From CAZGSN01 sp964371655 (lineage in GTDB: Bacteria > Desulfobacterota > Binatia > HRBIN30): a DNA stretch of 28,907 nucleotides. A program made the translations under genes and the position numbers. Numbering within the stretch: the first letter of the stretch is position 1; every line of letters begins with the position of its first letter. The notes below the pieces were generated by a model. That model was not told the DNA's origin. It searched no databases and worked only from the letters and a program-made list of their open reading frames with translations. Where the stretch lies: the NCBI GenBank assembly GCA_964371655.1, contig CAYJOD010000082.1, positions 1 to 28,907 on the forward strand, in the 5' to 3' direction. Below are positions 6,057 to 12,754 of the stretch, one piece after another.

Positions 6057-7780
6057 CACAGCGGTACGGGTCGCCGTTCCACATGGTGCTCGGCACCGGC
6101 ACCGCGACCGAGGACGGAAAGACGCTCAGGTCGAATGAGGAGTTGTTCCCCGTGCTCGGCCGCTTCGCGCACGCGTTCATCAGCTCGGGCCTCGGGCTGG
6201 ATGCCGCCGGGTTCGCGAACAACGCGTTCGGCCTCCTCGCCAGCACAACCGAGGATGGCGAACTGCGGATGCTCGGCACGCCGGGATACATGCAGGCGGA
6301 GTTCGACGGCGAGGTCGTCGTGCGCCGCCACTTCGCTCCGCGCGCCGCCAGCCTGCTGCTGGCGCCCTGGGTGCACGCGGATGATCACGCCGAGGCGGGG
6401 CGCCGCGAGACGGAGTCGGCAAGCATGACTCATCTTGATACGGACTTCGTGCTGCTGAGCCACGCGCAGAACGACGAAGCCGGCAACCCGTACATGGAGC
6501 CGTTCGACAAGGCGCTGGCGTCCGCCTGGAAGCGCAAAGCGCCCACGACGCGGGAGATGCCGGCGGCCTTGGTGGCCGCCGACGCCGCCTATAAGGTCCG
6601 CGTCATGGATGCCCTTGCGAAGGTGGAGGCGACGCTGGACGAATCGATGGGCCATTACTCGACGCAGGTGGCCGGGCACGCGACCTCACTGCTCGAGGCG
6701 GTGGGCCCGGCCGCGGCGGCGTGGCTGATGACGCTGGCGCTGACGCGGGTCGACGGGATTCTGGGCACACTCACGCAGCAACGTGACGAACTCACAGAAC
6801 TCGTCGCGGATGCCGGCTCGGCGCTGTCGCTGGCGCTGGACGACCTCGAGGCACGCGTGTCGAAGGGCGGCGCGTTCAGGCGCCACCGCAAGGAGATCCG
6901 CGTCGTGATCTCACTGCTCACCGACGTGAACGGCGCCGGCTACGCGCTCTCGCTCACCGGAGCGGCCATCTCCGCCCTGGCGGCCGTCCGGGAGACCGTC
7001 CTGACCTGGCACGCCGACCTCAGCGCACTCGTCAGCCACATGGAGTCGGCGGTGTTCGAGCTCGACAAGGCGTGGTCGGGGTACGAGCAGCGCACCATCA
7101 CGCCGATCGACGAGCTCGTGCAGCGGCCGCTCGCCGCTCCGAGCGACCTGCGAGCCCTGTACGAAAACGTCACTGCATCCGGCTGGGACAGCGCGTCGGC
7201 GCCCATGACCCAGGCCTTCCGCGAGAACGTCGGCCGCCTCAAGGAATGGATCGGCGTCGGGGTGGTGGACATCGTAGAACGTGCGGTCACCGCTGCCCGC
7301 CCGCTGTTTCCGGACGTGCTCGCTATGTCGGCCGACGACCTGGTGCGGTGGTTGTGCCACCGCCGTGGCGTCACGCCGGACGTCGCGCTGCGCAACCTCA
7401 TCGAGCTCGCGCCGATCCTGTGCCGCTACGACCGCGCGAGACTGCCGGAATCGGACGGCATGTACGACGGCGCCTTCGTGCTGATCGGCGTGCCGGACCG
7501 CGACACGTCGGTGTTCACGGGCACCGGCCAGGGCGTCCTTGTGACGACGGGCGACCGCCGCCACATCTCCGTCTTGCGGCTGAAACTCGGGATGCCCGCG
7601 TCGGCGTTGTGGGACTTCGAGCGGATGCGGGCGGCGTACGACGCCGTGCGTCGGCGCGGCGAAGTTGTCGTTGACATCTACCCGGAGCTGTACGCCTTCA
7701 CGGAGCACGGAGCCAACGCCACGCCGAGAACTCGCGGCCGCCGGAAGGGCGCTGCGAACAGGAAGGGGCGTACGCGATGA
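6044..7780 (+). CDS. Tubulin-like protein, C-terminal part and helical region
   Basis: The GTG at 6044 lies 7 nt after AAGGGAG and overlaps the preceding frame by 13 bp, giving 578 residues. It reads as the continuation of the tubulin-like protein: SPFHMVLGTGTATEDGKTLRSNEELFPVLGRFAHAFI resembles the segment after the GTP-binding half in large tubulin-like proteins. The middle (about 150-400) is long and helical, with many Ala/Leu/Glu heptad-like runs, and could be coiled coil. The C-terminus is very basic (RTRGRRKGAANRKGRTR), so it may touch DNA or acidic lipids. A -1 frameshift near 6044-6053 would fuse it to the N-terminal half into a protein of about 830 residues. The ribosome binding site argues that it can also be translated on its own. 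The next gene starts in an ATGA overlap. Confidence 0.6.
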   Translation: MPRITQRYGSPFHMVLGTGTATEDGKTLRSNEELFPVLGRFAHAFISSGLGLDAAGFANNAFGLLASTTEDGELRMLGTPGYMQAEFDGEVVVRRHFAPRAASLLLAPWVHADDHAEAGRRETESASMTHLDTDFVLLSHAQNDEAGNPYMEPFDKALASAWKRKAPTTREMPAALVAADAAYKVRVMDALAKVEATLDESMGHYSTQVAGHATSLLEAVGPAAAAWLMTLALTRVDGILGTLTQQRDELTELVADAGSALSLALDDLEARVSKGGAFRRHRKEIRVVISLLTDVNGAGYALSLTGAAISALAAVRETVLTWHADLSALVSHMESAVFELDKAWSGYEQRTITPIDELVQRPLAAPSDLRALYENVTASGWDSASAPMTQAFRENVGRLKEWIGVGVVDIVERAVTAARPLFPDVLAMSADDLVRWLCHRRGVTPDVALRNLIELAPILCRYDRARLPESDGMYDGAFVLIGVPDRDTSVFTGTGQGVLVTTGDRRHISVLRLKLGMPASALWDFERMRAAYDAVRRRGEVVVDIYPELYAFTEHGANATPRTRGRRKGAANRKGRTR

Positions 7781-8247
7781 CAACCCGCACCATGCCCCTC
7801 TGGTACGCGCAGCCGCGCGGCACCGCCATCGCCAGCCTCGCGGTGCTCGACGCCAGCGACGACGACGAACAGGAAGGATTCCTGCCTCAACTCGCCGGGC
7901 GTCTAGTAAACATCGTCAGCGGCGGCCCGGCCGCCGTGATCGGCTTCCTCGTCATACTCGGCATGCTGTCGTGCGCGCCGTTCGCAGGGATGTTGACGTC
8001 GAACATCCTGGCATCGGTCCTAGGCGTCGTTCCGCTTGCATGGTGCGTCGTCGGCGCCCTCGCGGGGTTCCAGGTAGCCACGCAGCACGACGAGGCGCCG
8101 CCCTGGGCCTGTGCGCTCGTGTCGTTCCTCGAGATCGTCGGCAAGGTCACCGTCGTGGTGACGGTCGTGGTCACGGTGGTGGTCGTCGTGACGATGGCGA
8201 TCGCGCTGCTGTTGGGCATCGCGTCTGCCGGGAGGGAACGGTGGTGA
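7777..8247 (+). CDS. Small multi-pass membrane protein of the tubulin operon
   Basis: The ATG overlaps the upstream stop (ATGA), so translation is coupled. The protein has 156 residues. Three hydrophobic segments are visible: about 48-70 (IGFLVILGMLSCAPFAGML), 76-98, and a striking Val/Thr-rich stretch at about 121-148 (TVVVTVVVTVVVVVTMAIA). The DNA of the last segment is a GTC/GTG/ACG-rich low-complexity run at about 8150-8193. I do not recognise a family. The downstream ATPase lacks the N-terminal membrane anchor usual in VirD4/TraG coupling proteins, so this protein could supply it. That is inference from context. The N-terminal 45 residues are acidic (DASDDDEQEG) and probably cytoplasmic. 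Confidence 0.65.
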   Translation: MTTRTMPLWYAQPRGTAIASLAVLDASDDDEQEGFLPQLAGRLVNIVSGGPAAVIGFLVILGMLSCAPFAGMLTSNILASVLGVVPLAWCVVGALAGFQVATQHDEAPPWACALVSFLEIVGKVTVVVTVVVTVVVVVTMAIALLLGIASAGRERW

Positions 8248-8744
8248 GGACGAAGATCGCCGTCGCGCTCATGCAACTGTCCGCCGAGACCGGCCTGACG
8301 TTCTACCGGATGGCCGAGCGGTCCGGCATCCCGGGATCGACGATCAGCAAATGGCTGACGCCGGTGAACCGCAAGCACCACCGGAACCCGACCGAGGAGC
8401 AGGTGCTCAGGATCTTCTTCGCGGTGACCTTCCCCTGCTCCTCGTCAACGACGACGAGAGACCTCCTGGAAGCCGCGGACGCGGACTACCTGGCCGCGCT
8501 CGATGACCTTCGAGACGCCGCGCAGCTCACCTGGCCGGAACTCGCCGAATGCTCCGGTGTTGGCGCCGACCGGCTCGCGGAGTTCCTCGGCGGCGGGGCC
8601 GTGCCGGCGGCGGCCCGCCTTCGTCTCCTCGCCGTGGTCCTGTGCGAACCGTCGCAGGTGGCGCTCGCGAACCGCCTCCTGCAGTCCCGCAACTTCTACG
8701 TCATACGGTCGCGAGAGTTGACGATGGCCCGGAGGACCGCGTGA
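8244..8744 (+). CDS. Helix-turn-helix DNA-binding protein with two HTH-like halves
   Basis: The GTG at 8244 forms a GTGA overlap with the membrane protein stop and has GGGAGG 8 nt upstream. The protein has 166 residues. Residues about 12-40 read LSAETGLTFYRMAERSGIPGSTISKWL, a good XRE/LacI-like helix-turn-helix (MAERSGI as first helix, STISKWL as recognition helix). A second copy-like segment, LTWPELAECSGVGADRLAEFL, appears in the C-terminal half, so the protein may be a tandem of two HTH domains. It probably binds DNA, either as an operon regulator or as an adaptor recruiting DNA to the tubulin and the ATPase, by analogy to TubR in TubZ systems. It shows no sequence likeness to TubR that I can see. 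The next gene again begins in a GTGA overlap. Confidence 0.65.
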   Translation: MRTKIAVALMQLSAETGLTFYRMAERSGIPGSTISKWLTPVNRKHHRNPTEEQVLRIFFAVTFPCSSSTTTRDLLEAADADYLAALDDLRDAAQLTWPELAECSGVGADRLAEFLGGGAVPAAARLRLLAVVLCEPSQVALANRLLQSRNFYVIRSRELTMARRTA

Positions 8745-10198
8745 ACATGAACAACGATCTGTTCTACATCGGCGCGGACCCCGGAGATCCGCGCCGCCTT
8801 CTCTGGCTTCCGATTTCGACGCTACGCCGGCACTGCCTCATCACGGGCTCGACCGGCACCGGCAAGTCGATGCTACTGGTGGACATGATCCTGCAACGGG
8901 TCGTCGCAGGCGAGAGCTGCATTGTCATCGACCCGAAGGGAGACCTGGTGCGGGACGTCCTCGCGTGCATCGCGCTGATGCCCGAGGCGGACTGGCCCGC
9001 GCTCGCCAGGGATCTGGTCCTTATCGATCCCACCGACACCGTCGTGCCCGCGGCCTTCAATCCGCTGGAGATCACGCCGTACGGTTCGCCTTCGCGGCAG
9101 CGCGGCGATGTCCTGGCGACGTTTCGGCGCGTGTTCGAATTCGACGACAGCCGGATGACGCGTCTCGTCCTGGTCCTGAGGAAGAGCGTGCAGTTGGCGA
9201 TCGAGCACCGTTTGACGATTGTAGATTTGCCCCGGCTGCTCACCGACAACGAGTTTCGCGACGCGCTGGTTCAGCAGTCCAGCGACGATGACCTTCGCCG
9301 TTTTTGGGAGCTCGAATTTCCCAAGAACGGCAACAAGACGAACCAGCAGCAATGGACGGCATCGACGCTCGTGAGGCTGGAGACGCTGCTTGACGACCCG
9401 GCCGTCAAGCGATTCTTCGGGCGCGCGCACAGCACGTTCGACTTCCGCGACATTGCCGATTCCGGAAAGGTGTGCCTCATTTCGCTCTCCAAAGGGGCAA
9501 TTGGAGATGCCAGCCGGCTCTTAGGTGGGTTCCTCATGAGCAGGGTGCAGCTCGCCGCGGAGAGCCGGGCGACGTTGCCCGCCGGCCTGCGGCATCCGTG
9601 CACCGTGCTCGTGGATGAGTTCCAGAATTTTGCAACGTCGTCCTTCGGCGAGATGCTTGCGGAGGCGCGTGGCTACGGCGTCTCGCTCGTGATGGCGCAT
9701 CAGCACTTGGGGCAGTTGCCCGACGATCTTCGCCATGCCGCGATCAGTAACTCGGCTCTTCGGCTCGCCTTCAGGCTCGGGGCGGACGACTCAGCCGCAA
9801 TCGCGAGGGAATACTGGAGGGTGGCCGGTCAACGCGTAAAGCAAGAATGGTGGAACGTCGCGAGCCTGGGACCGATCCCGATCCCGTACAAGGAGCGCAA
9901 GTTCTTCTCGGTGTCGGAGGAGGCGCGCCAGAACCGCGACTTGATCCAGCATCTGCCGGACCGGCACATGCTCCTGCACGTCGCCGGCGAGGACCAGCCC
10001 TATCTGTTGAAGACCGTTGACGTGCCACTCGACATGATCGCCGGAGCGGCAAGTCGCGTGGCGCGGCTGAAGCGTGTCATGGCGGACGTGCAGCGGGAGC
10101 GTTTGCCGGAGCAGTCCGGACCACACGCCGTCGCCGCACCGCAGGACGCCGGCACGTTCGAATGGCGCCGCGCGCTAAAACGCGCCGCTGAGCGGTAG
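8741..10198 (+). CDS. VirD4/TraG/TraD-like DNA-translocating ATPase, without N-terminal anchor
   Basis: The GTG at 8741 overlaps the HTH stop (GTGA) and sits 6 nt after GGAGG, giving 485 residues. The Walker A motif is GSTGTGKS at about 36-43. CIVIDPKGDLV at 60-70 is the second strand typical of TraG/TraD and VirB4-type pumps. The Walker B motif is VLVDEFQNF at about 289-297, followed by LAEARGYGVSLVMAHQHLGQLP, the TraM-recognition-like region of coupling proteins. Known members are hexameric RecA-fold ATPases that feed DNA to a type IV secretion channel. The N-terminal transmembrane segments of VirD4 are missing here, and the upstream membrane protein may replace them. It closes the FHA-tubulin operon. 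I see no relaxase or other secretion genes in the window. Its 3' end overlaps the convergent gene at 10175 by 24 bp. Confidence 0.85.
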   Translation: MNMNNDLFYIGADPGDPRRLLWLPISTLRRHCLITGSTGTGKSMLLVDMILQRVVAGESCIVIDPKGDLVRDVLACIALMPEADWPALARDLVLIDPTDTVVPAAFNPLEITPYGSPSRQRGDVLATFRRVFEFDDSRMTRLVLVLRKSVQLAIEHRLTIVDLPRLLTDNEFRDALVQQSSDDDLRRFWELEFPKNGNKTNQQQWTASTLVRLETLLDDPAVKRFFGRAHSTFDFRDIADSGKVCLISLSKGAIGDASRLLGGFLMSRVQLAAESRATLPAGLRHPCTVLVDEFQNFATSSFGEMLAEARGYGVSLVMAHQHLGQLPDDLRHAAISNSALRLAFRLGADDSAAIAREYWRVAGQRVKQEWWNVASLGPIPIPYKERKFFSVSEEARQNRDLIQHLPDRHMLLHVAGEDQPYLLKTVDVPLDMIAGAASRVARLKRVMADVQRERLPEQSGPHAVAAPQDAGTFEWRRALKRAAER

Positions 10199-11074
10199 CG
10201 GCTGGCGGCCAGCGCCACCGCCGGCGATCCAGAGAGGCGAATCGATGATGTTTGGCGCCTCGACGGCGGTGCGGCCGGCGAACCAGAACAGGCTGCGTCC
10301 GCCCTCGGCCTCTGCCCAACCCTTCAGCCGCTCAACCCGATGATTGTCGCGTGCGTCCTTAGTGACGACGATGAGCACGCGCAGGCTGTCGCAGGCGAGC
10401 GCCGGCTGCAACACCGCGCTGGCCGCCCAAGCGCCGTAGGCACGGAAGCGCCGGCGCATGCGCTCCTCGGTGACGGTGGCGCGATCGACCTCCAGCGCGA
10501 AGCCGTCCGTGACGCCGCCGACGCTGATGGTAAAGAAGCCGTCAGGGATGATCGCCCCTGCCGGCGCCGACAGCGTCTCCGCCATGCGGAGGCGTACGCC
10601 GTCGCGGCGCAGCCGCGTCTCGTCGGTCCAGGCAAACGTGTAGCTCCTCTCGCGGCAGGCGAGCTCGAACGAGATGCGCACGTCTGCGGTGTCGAGTGCG
10701 TGCTCCAGGAATATCTCCGACGCCGGATGCTGTGTCAGCGCGGGGTGGTCCGGAGCTTCTCTGCCGCGCAGCTTGAGCACGTCGATACCGGCACGGTCGA
10801 TGTAGTACACGGCGCGGCTGGCGCCGTACGCGTTGCGGAGGGGGAGCGGGGTGCGCCCCAGGAGCCCGCCCTGGTACAGCAACATCAGTCTCCGTTTGCA
10901 GGCCGTTGTGCCAGTCGGCGCGAAGAGCAGGCGCTGGATCTGCTCGCGCGTCAGCAGCCTGTAGGCGGAGATAGTGTCGAGGATACGCACATCACGTTCG
11001 GTGAGCTGCAGCGGTGGGGGAGTCCTGGACCGGGTGAAACGGGGGAGTCGTGGACGGGATGCTGGAGGAGACAT
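10175..11074 (-). CDS. Replication-relaxation family protein (copy 1)
   Basis: The protein has 299 residues from an ATG at 11074. A Pro/Arg-rich N-terminus leads into LTERDVRILDTISAYRLLTREQIQRLLF (about 24-51), a winged-helix start typical of the replication-relaxation family (PF13814). This is followed by KRRLMLLYQGGLL. The body, with FALEVDRATVT and a strand LRVLIVVTKDA, ends in LFWFAGRTAVEAPNIIDSPLWI. The same ending pattern occurs in the gene at 12997. Family members occur on plasmids and conjugative elements of Gram-positive bacteria and relatives. Their role is thought to be in relaxation and replication, but the mechanism is poorly known. No ribosome binding site is visible: the leader on this strand is almost pure pyrimidine. 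The 3' end overlaps the ATPase gene. Confidence 0.75.
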   Translation of the reverse strand: MSPPASRPRLPRFTRSRTPPPLQLTERDVRILDTISAYRLLTREQIQRLLFAPTGTTACKRRLMLLYQGGLLGRTPLPLRNAYGASRAVYYIDRAGIDVLKLRGREAPDHPALTQHPASEIFLEHALDTADVRISFELACRERSYTFAWTDETRLRRDGVRLRMAETLSAPAGAIIPDGFFTISVGGVTDGFALEVDRATVTEERMRRRFRAYGAWAASAVLQPALACDSLRVLIVVTKDARDNHRVERLKGWAEAEGGRSLFWFAGRTAVEAPNIIDSPLWIAGGGAGRQPLPLSGAF

Positions 11075-11334
11075 GAAGGGAGGATGAAGGAGATGAGAAG
11101 GGGGAGTAATTGTCGGGGAGGAAAGATGAGAGATAAGCGAAGCAGTCGGCGCGGGCCGTCAATCTGGGCTTAGGTGTGGAGGCTATGACCTCAACAGGGC
11201 ATCGGCATTGGCCATAGGCATAGGACACGGTCGATGTTCCGGTCTGATGCCGTTTGTCCGGGTTGACGTCGGACGGATCGCCGGTGGTAGTGTCGAAAGA
11301 GGGCCGGAGAGAGATCCGGACCGAAAAGGGATCC
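11075..11334. other. Intergenic region between divergent units; purine/pyrimidine strand bias
   Basis: Bases 11075-11133 are nearly all purine on the plus strand, with several AGGAGG-like runs. The minus-strand leader of the replication-relaxation gene is therefore pyrimidine-rich. A 15-codon plus-strand frame (11126-11173) has a good GGGGAGG site before its ATG, but nothing else supports it. A weak plus-strand promoter, TTGACG (11263-11268) followed 19 bp later by TAGTGT, could serve the small membrane genes. CCGGA/TCCGG at about 11303-11318 forms a small hairpin. Confidence 0.35.
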
Positions 11335-11490
11335 ATGCACCATGTCTTCATTCCACCATCACTAATACTGTCGTTTCTCCTTGGGCTCGCCGCGCTATTG
11401 CTCAACGCGATCAACCCCGGTGTCGCTGCCGTCGTCGGCGCGTTCGCTGCGTTGATCTTCATGGGGATGCTGATTGGATGGGGGCGTTGA
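11335..11490 (+). CDS. Tiny membrane protein 1 (51 residues)
   Basis: The frame is open from 11254, but the ATG at 11335, with AAAAGGGA 4 nt upstream, gives a clean membrane peptide. It begins MHHVFIPPS and has two hydrophobic spans, about 9-26 (LILSFLLGLAALLLNAI) and 29-48 (VAAVVGAFAALIFMGMLIG), separated by NPG. The length, the two spans and the short loop recall pilin-like or VirB3-like subunits of transfer systems, but there is no motif to prove it. Its stop overlaps the next start (TGATG). Confidence 0.55.
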   Translation: MHHVFIPPSLILSFLLGLAALLLNAINPGVAAVVGAFAALIFMGMLIGWGR

Positions 11491-11612
11491 TGGGCTCGCT
11501 CGCCGGCGTCATCGTCTACACGCTGCTCATCGGCTTGTTGGAGCTGCAGTTTCACTTCACCGTCGGCCAGGTCGTCACGCACATCATCCACTTGCTCACT
11601 GGGCAGCCATGA
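11490..11612 (+). CDS. Tiny membrane protein 2 (40 residues)
   Basis: The ATG at 11490 shares its A with the TGA of the previous gene and follows a GGGGG run at 11480-11484. An upstream in-frame ATG at 11478 is possible. The peptide has one hydrophobic span (SLAGVIVYTLLIGLLELQF) and a His-containing tail (VTHIIHLLTGQP). I recognise no family. The tight overlap with neighbours on both sides is the main evidence that it is a gene. Confidence 0.5.
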   Translation: MGSLAGVIVYTLLIGLLELQFHFTVGQVVTHIIHLLTGQP

Positions 11613-11797
11613 GCGGCATCACTTTCATCGATCCGCCCGGTCGCAGGTCGGGTCCCAGGCCGCTCGATCCGGGGCTGCTCGCACTGGCCGGCGCCATCCT
11701 GGCCGTGCTGCTGCTTCTATCTCTTATGGCGATGCTGGAGCGGGGTCTTGGTGTCACGCTCGGCGACCTTCTGCCACCTTTGTGCGTCCCGCACTGA
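11609..11797 (+). CDS. Tiny membrane protein 3 (62 residues)
   Basis: The ATG at 11609 overlaps the preceding stop (ATGA). A Pro/Arg-rich N-terminal 20 residues (IDPPGRRSGPRP) is followed by a strong transmembrane segment, LLALAGAILAVLLLLSLMAML (about 23-43), and a short tail. I recognise no family. The positively charged N-terminus suggests an N-in orientation. With the two preceding peptides it forms a coupled set of three single- or double-span proteins. Confidence 0.55.
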   Translation: MSGITFIDPPGRRSGPRPLDPGLLALAGAILAVLLLLSLMAMLERGLGVTLGDLLPPLCVPH

Positions 11798-11812
11798 GGC
11801 TAAAGCGCTATC

Positions 11813-11841
11813 TTCCCATGACAGCACATCTGTTCTATAAT
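11813..11841 (+). promoter_or_regulatory. Promoter of the Rep-like HTH gene, near-leaderless
   Basis: A perfect TATAAT (11836-11841) lies 17 bp after TTCCCA (11813-11818, 4 of 6 matches to the -35 consensus). Transcription should begin around 11848, only about 4 nt before the ATG at 11852. The mRNA would be leaderless or nearly so, which agrees with the lack of a ribosome binding site there. Confidence 0.6.
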
Positions 11842-11851
11842 CGAGCCCACT

Positions 11852-12319
11852 ATGGACAGCGCTGCCTCTGTCGCCGAAGCCGGCCCAGAGAGGAACGAAA
11901 AATTAGTGAGCATACAGCTGGAGCGGGAGCTCGACCTGAGACCCGGCTCGACCTGGGACGAAAGAATCTTCATCAAGGTCTATGTCGCCGTGCGCAGGAG
12001 CGGGCTGCTGGGCGCTATGCCGCCCGAGCTCTGGCAGACGTTGTGCTGCGTCGCGACGTTCATGGACCGCGACGGGCGTTGCTACCCATCGCAGGACGAG
12101 ATCGCCCGGGCGTTGAAGATAAACCGATCGACTGCCAACCAGCGCATCCAGGCGCTTGCGCGCTTTCGCTTCCGTGGCCAGCCGGTGCTGCTCATCGAAC
12201 GCGTGACGGACAAGAGCAGCAAGGGGCCGCGTTTCGCCAGCAACCGGTACACGATCATGCCGTCGTCGAAGATGCGCATCTTCGACCGCGACCCGGAAAA
12301 GGACGGACCGGACAAGTGA
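11852..12319 (+). CDS. Helix-turn-helix replication-initiator-like protein (HTH_36 type)
   Basis: The protein has 155 residues from the ATG at 11852; a GTG at 11906 is an alternative start. It has the pattern of HTH_36-type proteins: FIKVYVAVRRSGLLGAMPPELW (about 40-61), LCCVATFMDRDGRCYPSQDEIARAL (about 64-88), then KINRSTANQRIQALARFRF as recognition helix and wing, and FASNRYTIMP near the end. CYPSQDEIA followed by a helix with STANQRI is the signature of this winged-helix group. Many of its members are plasmid or phage replication initiators or their regulators. It lies immediately upstream of an origin-like region with DnaA boxes and of CAACACG repeats, so a Rep role is plausible. No catalytic domain is present, so it would act as an origin-binding protein only. 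Confidence 0.7.
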   Translation: MDSAASVAEAGPERNEKLVSIQLERELDLRPGSTWDERIFIKVYVAVRRSGLLGAMPPELWQTLCCVATFMDRDGRCYPSQDEIARALKINRSTANQRIQALARFRFRGQPVLLIERVTDKSSKGPRFASNRYTIMPSSKMRIFDRDPEKDGPDK

Positions 12320-12322
12320 TTT

Positions 12323-12361
12323 CCCGTGTTGCGTCCGCCCAACACGGGTCTACGCAACACG
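12323..12361. repeat. Triple CAACACG repeat forming two exclusive hairpins
   Basis: CCCGTGTTG (12323-12331) pairs perfectly with CAACACGGG (12340-12348). CGTGTTGCGT (12325-12334) also pairs over 10 bp with ACGCAACACG (12352-12361), so the first arm can choose between two partners. The unit CAACACG thus occurs three times, once inverted, right after the stop codon of the Rep-like gene. It may be a set of protein-binding iterons or a terminator/antiterminator switch. There is no T run behind either hairpin. Confidence 0.5.
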
Positions 12362-12390
12362 AGGACGCGCGACACGCGCCAACCTGACAC

Positions 12391-12507
12391 TAACTATATA
12401 TAGATGAAAGAAACAAAGTAGTAGAGAGACGCCGTCGTTGTGGATAACTCAGGGTGGCTGGGCACAGATGCGTTGTGGATAACCCAGCGTGAGCGATTGT
12501 GGAAGAC
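12391..12507. other. Origin-like region: AT-rich stretch plus DnaA boxes
   Basis: An AT-rich tract (12391-12423, including TATATATAG) is followed by two copies of TTGTGGATAAC (12473-12483 and 12438-12448). Each contains the perfect DnaA box TGTGGATAA, the complement of TTATCCACA. They are 35 bp apart and each is followed by CYCAG. A degenerate third copy, TTGTGGAAGAC, lies at 12497-12507. An AT-rich unwinding region beside DnaA boxes, next to a Rep-like gene, is the usual design of a plasmid origin. Confidence 0.65.
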
Positions 12508-12754
12508 TCGATAGACCGGTTTCTTCTAAGAGGGGGACTGGTCGTCAACAGCTCGGGCCGTCCGAGCCGATTTACCCGCCTGCATAAAAAAGGTGAGCGG
12601 TTTGACTCGTCCCTTGCTCGGACGAGCACGGCAAGTAGGAGAGAGATCAGGAAGCCTGCGGTGGACTTCGGGAGGACAAGGAACTCCGGACGAGACCATG
12701 GGCGAGGAAATCCGCCGAACGTTAACCGGACGGGCGTCCCGATTTGAAGACGAT
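12508..12754 (+). other. Gene-free stretch with hairpins between origin and HicB-like gene
   Basis: Hairpins are visible at 12551-12567 (GCTCGG/CCGAGC) and 12606-12626 (CTCGTCC/GGACGAG, loop CTTGCTC). A plus-strand frame opens upstream of the HicB-like gene, but its composition looks non-coding. This may be the leader RNA of the HicB/replication-relaxation unit or the site of a copy-control RNA. I see no clear promoter, and CATAAAAAAGG near 12584 is only suggestive. Confidence 0.35.

Noticed and set aside
2737..8824. 16-bp identical sequence TCCGATTTCGACGCTA at 2737-2752 and 8809-8824
   Set aside because: One copy lies in the coding sequence of the ATPase and the other in the leader of an unrelated gene. 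There is no symmetry or mobile-element context, so chance is likely.
12499..12747. Reading frame of 82 codons after the origin
   Set aside because: It lies over DnaA-box and hairpin sequence, has no ribosome binding site and no recognisable features.
12590..12754. Longer start for the HicB-like gene
   Set aside because: The upstream codons do not resemble protein sequence of the family, and the ATG at 12755 begins exactly at the first strand of the fold.
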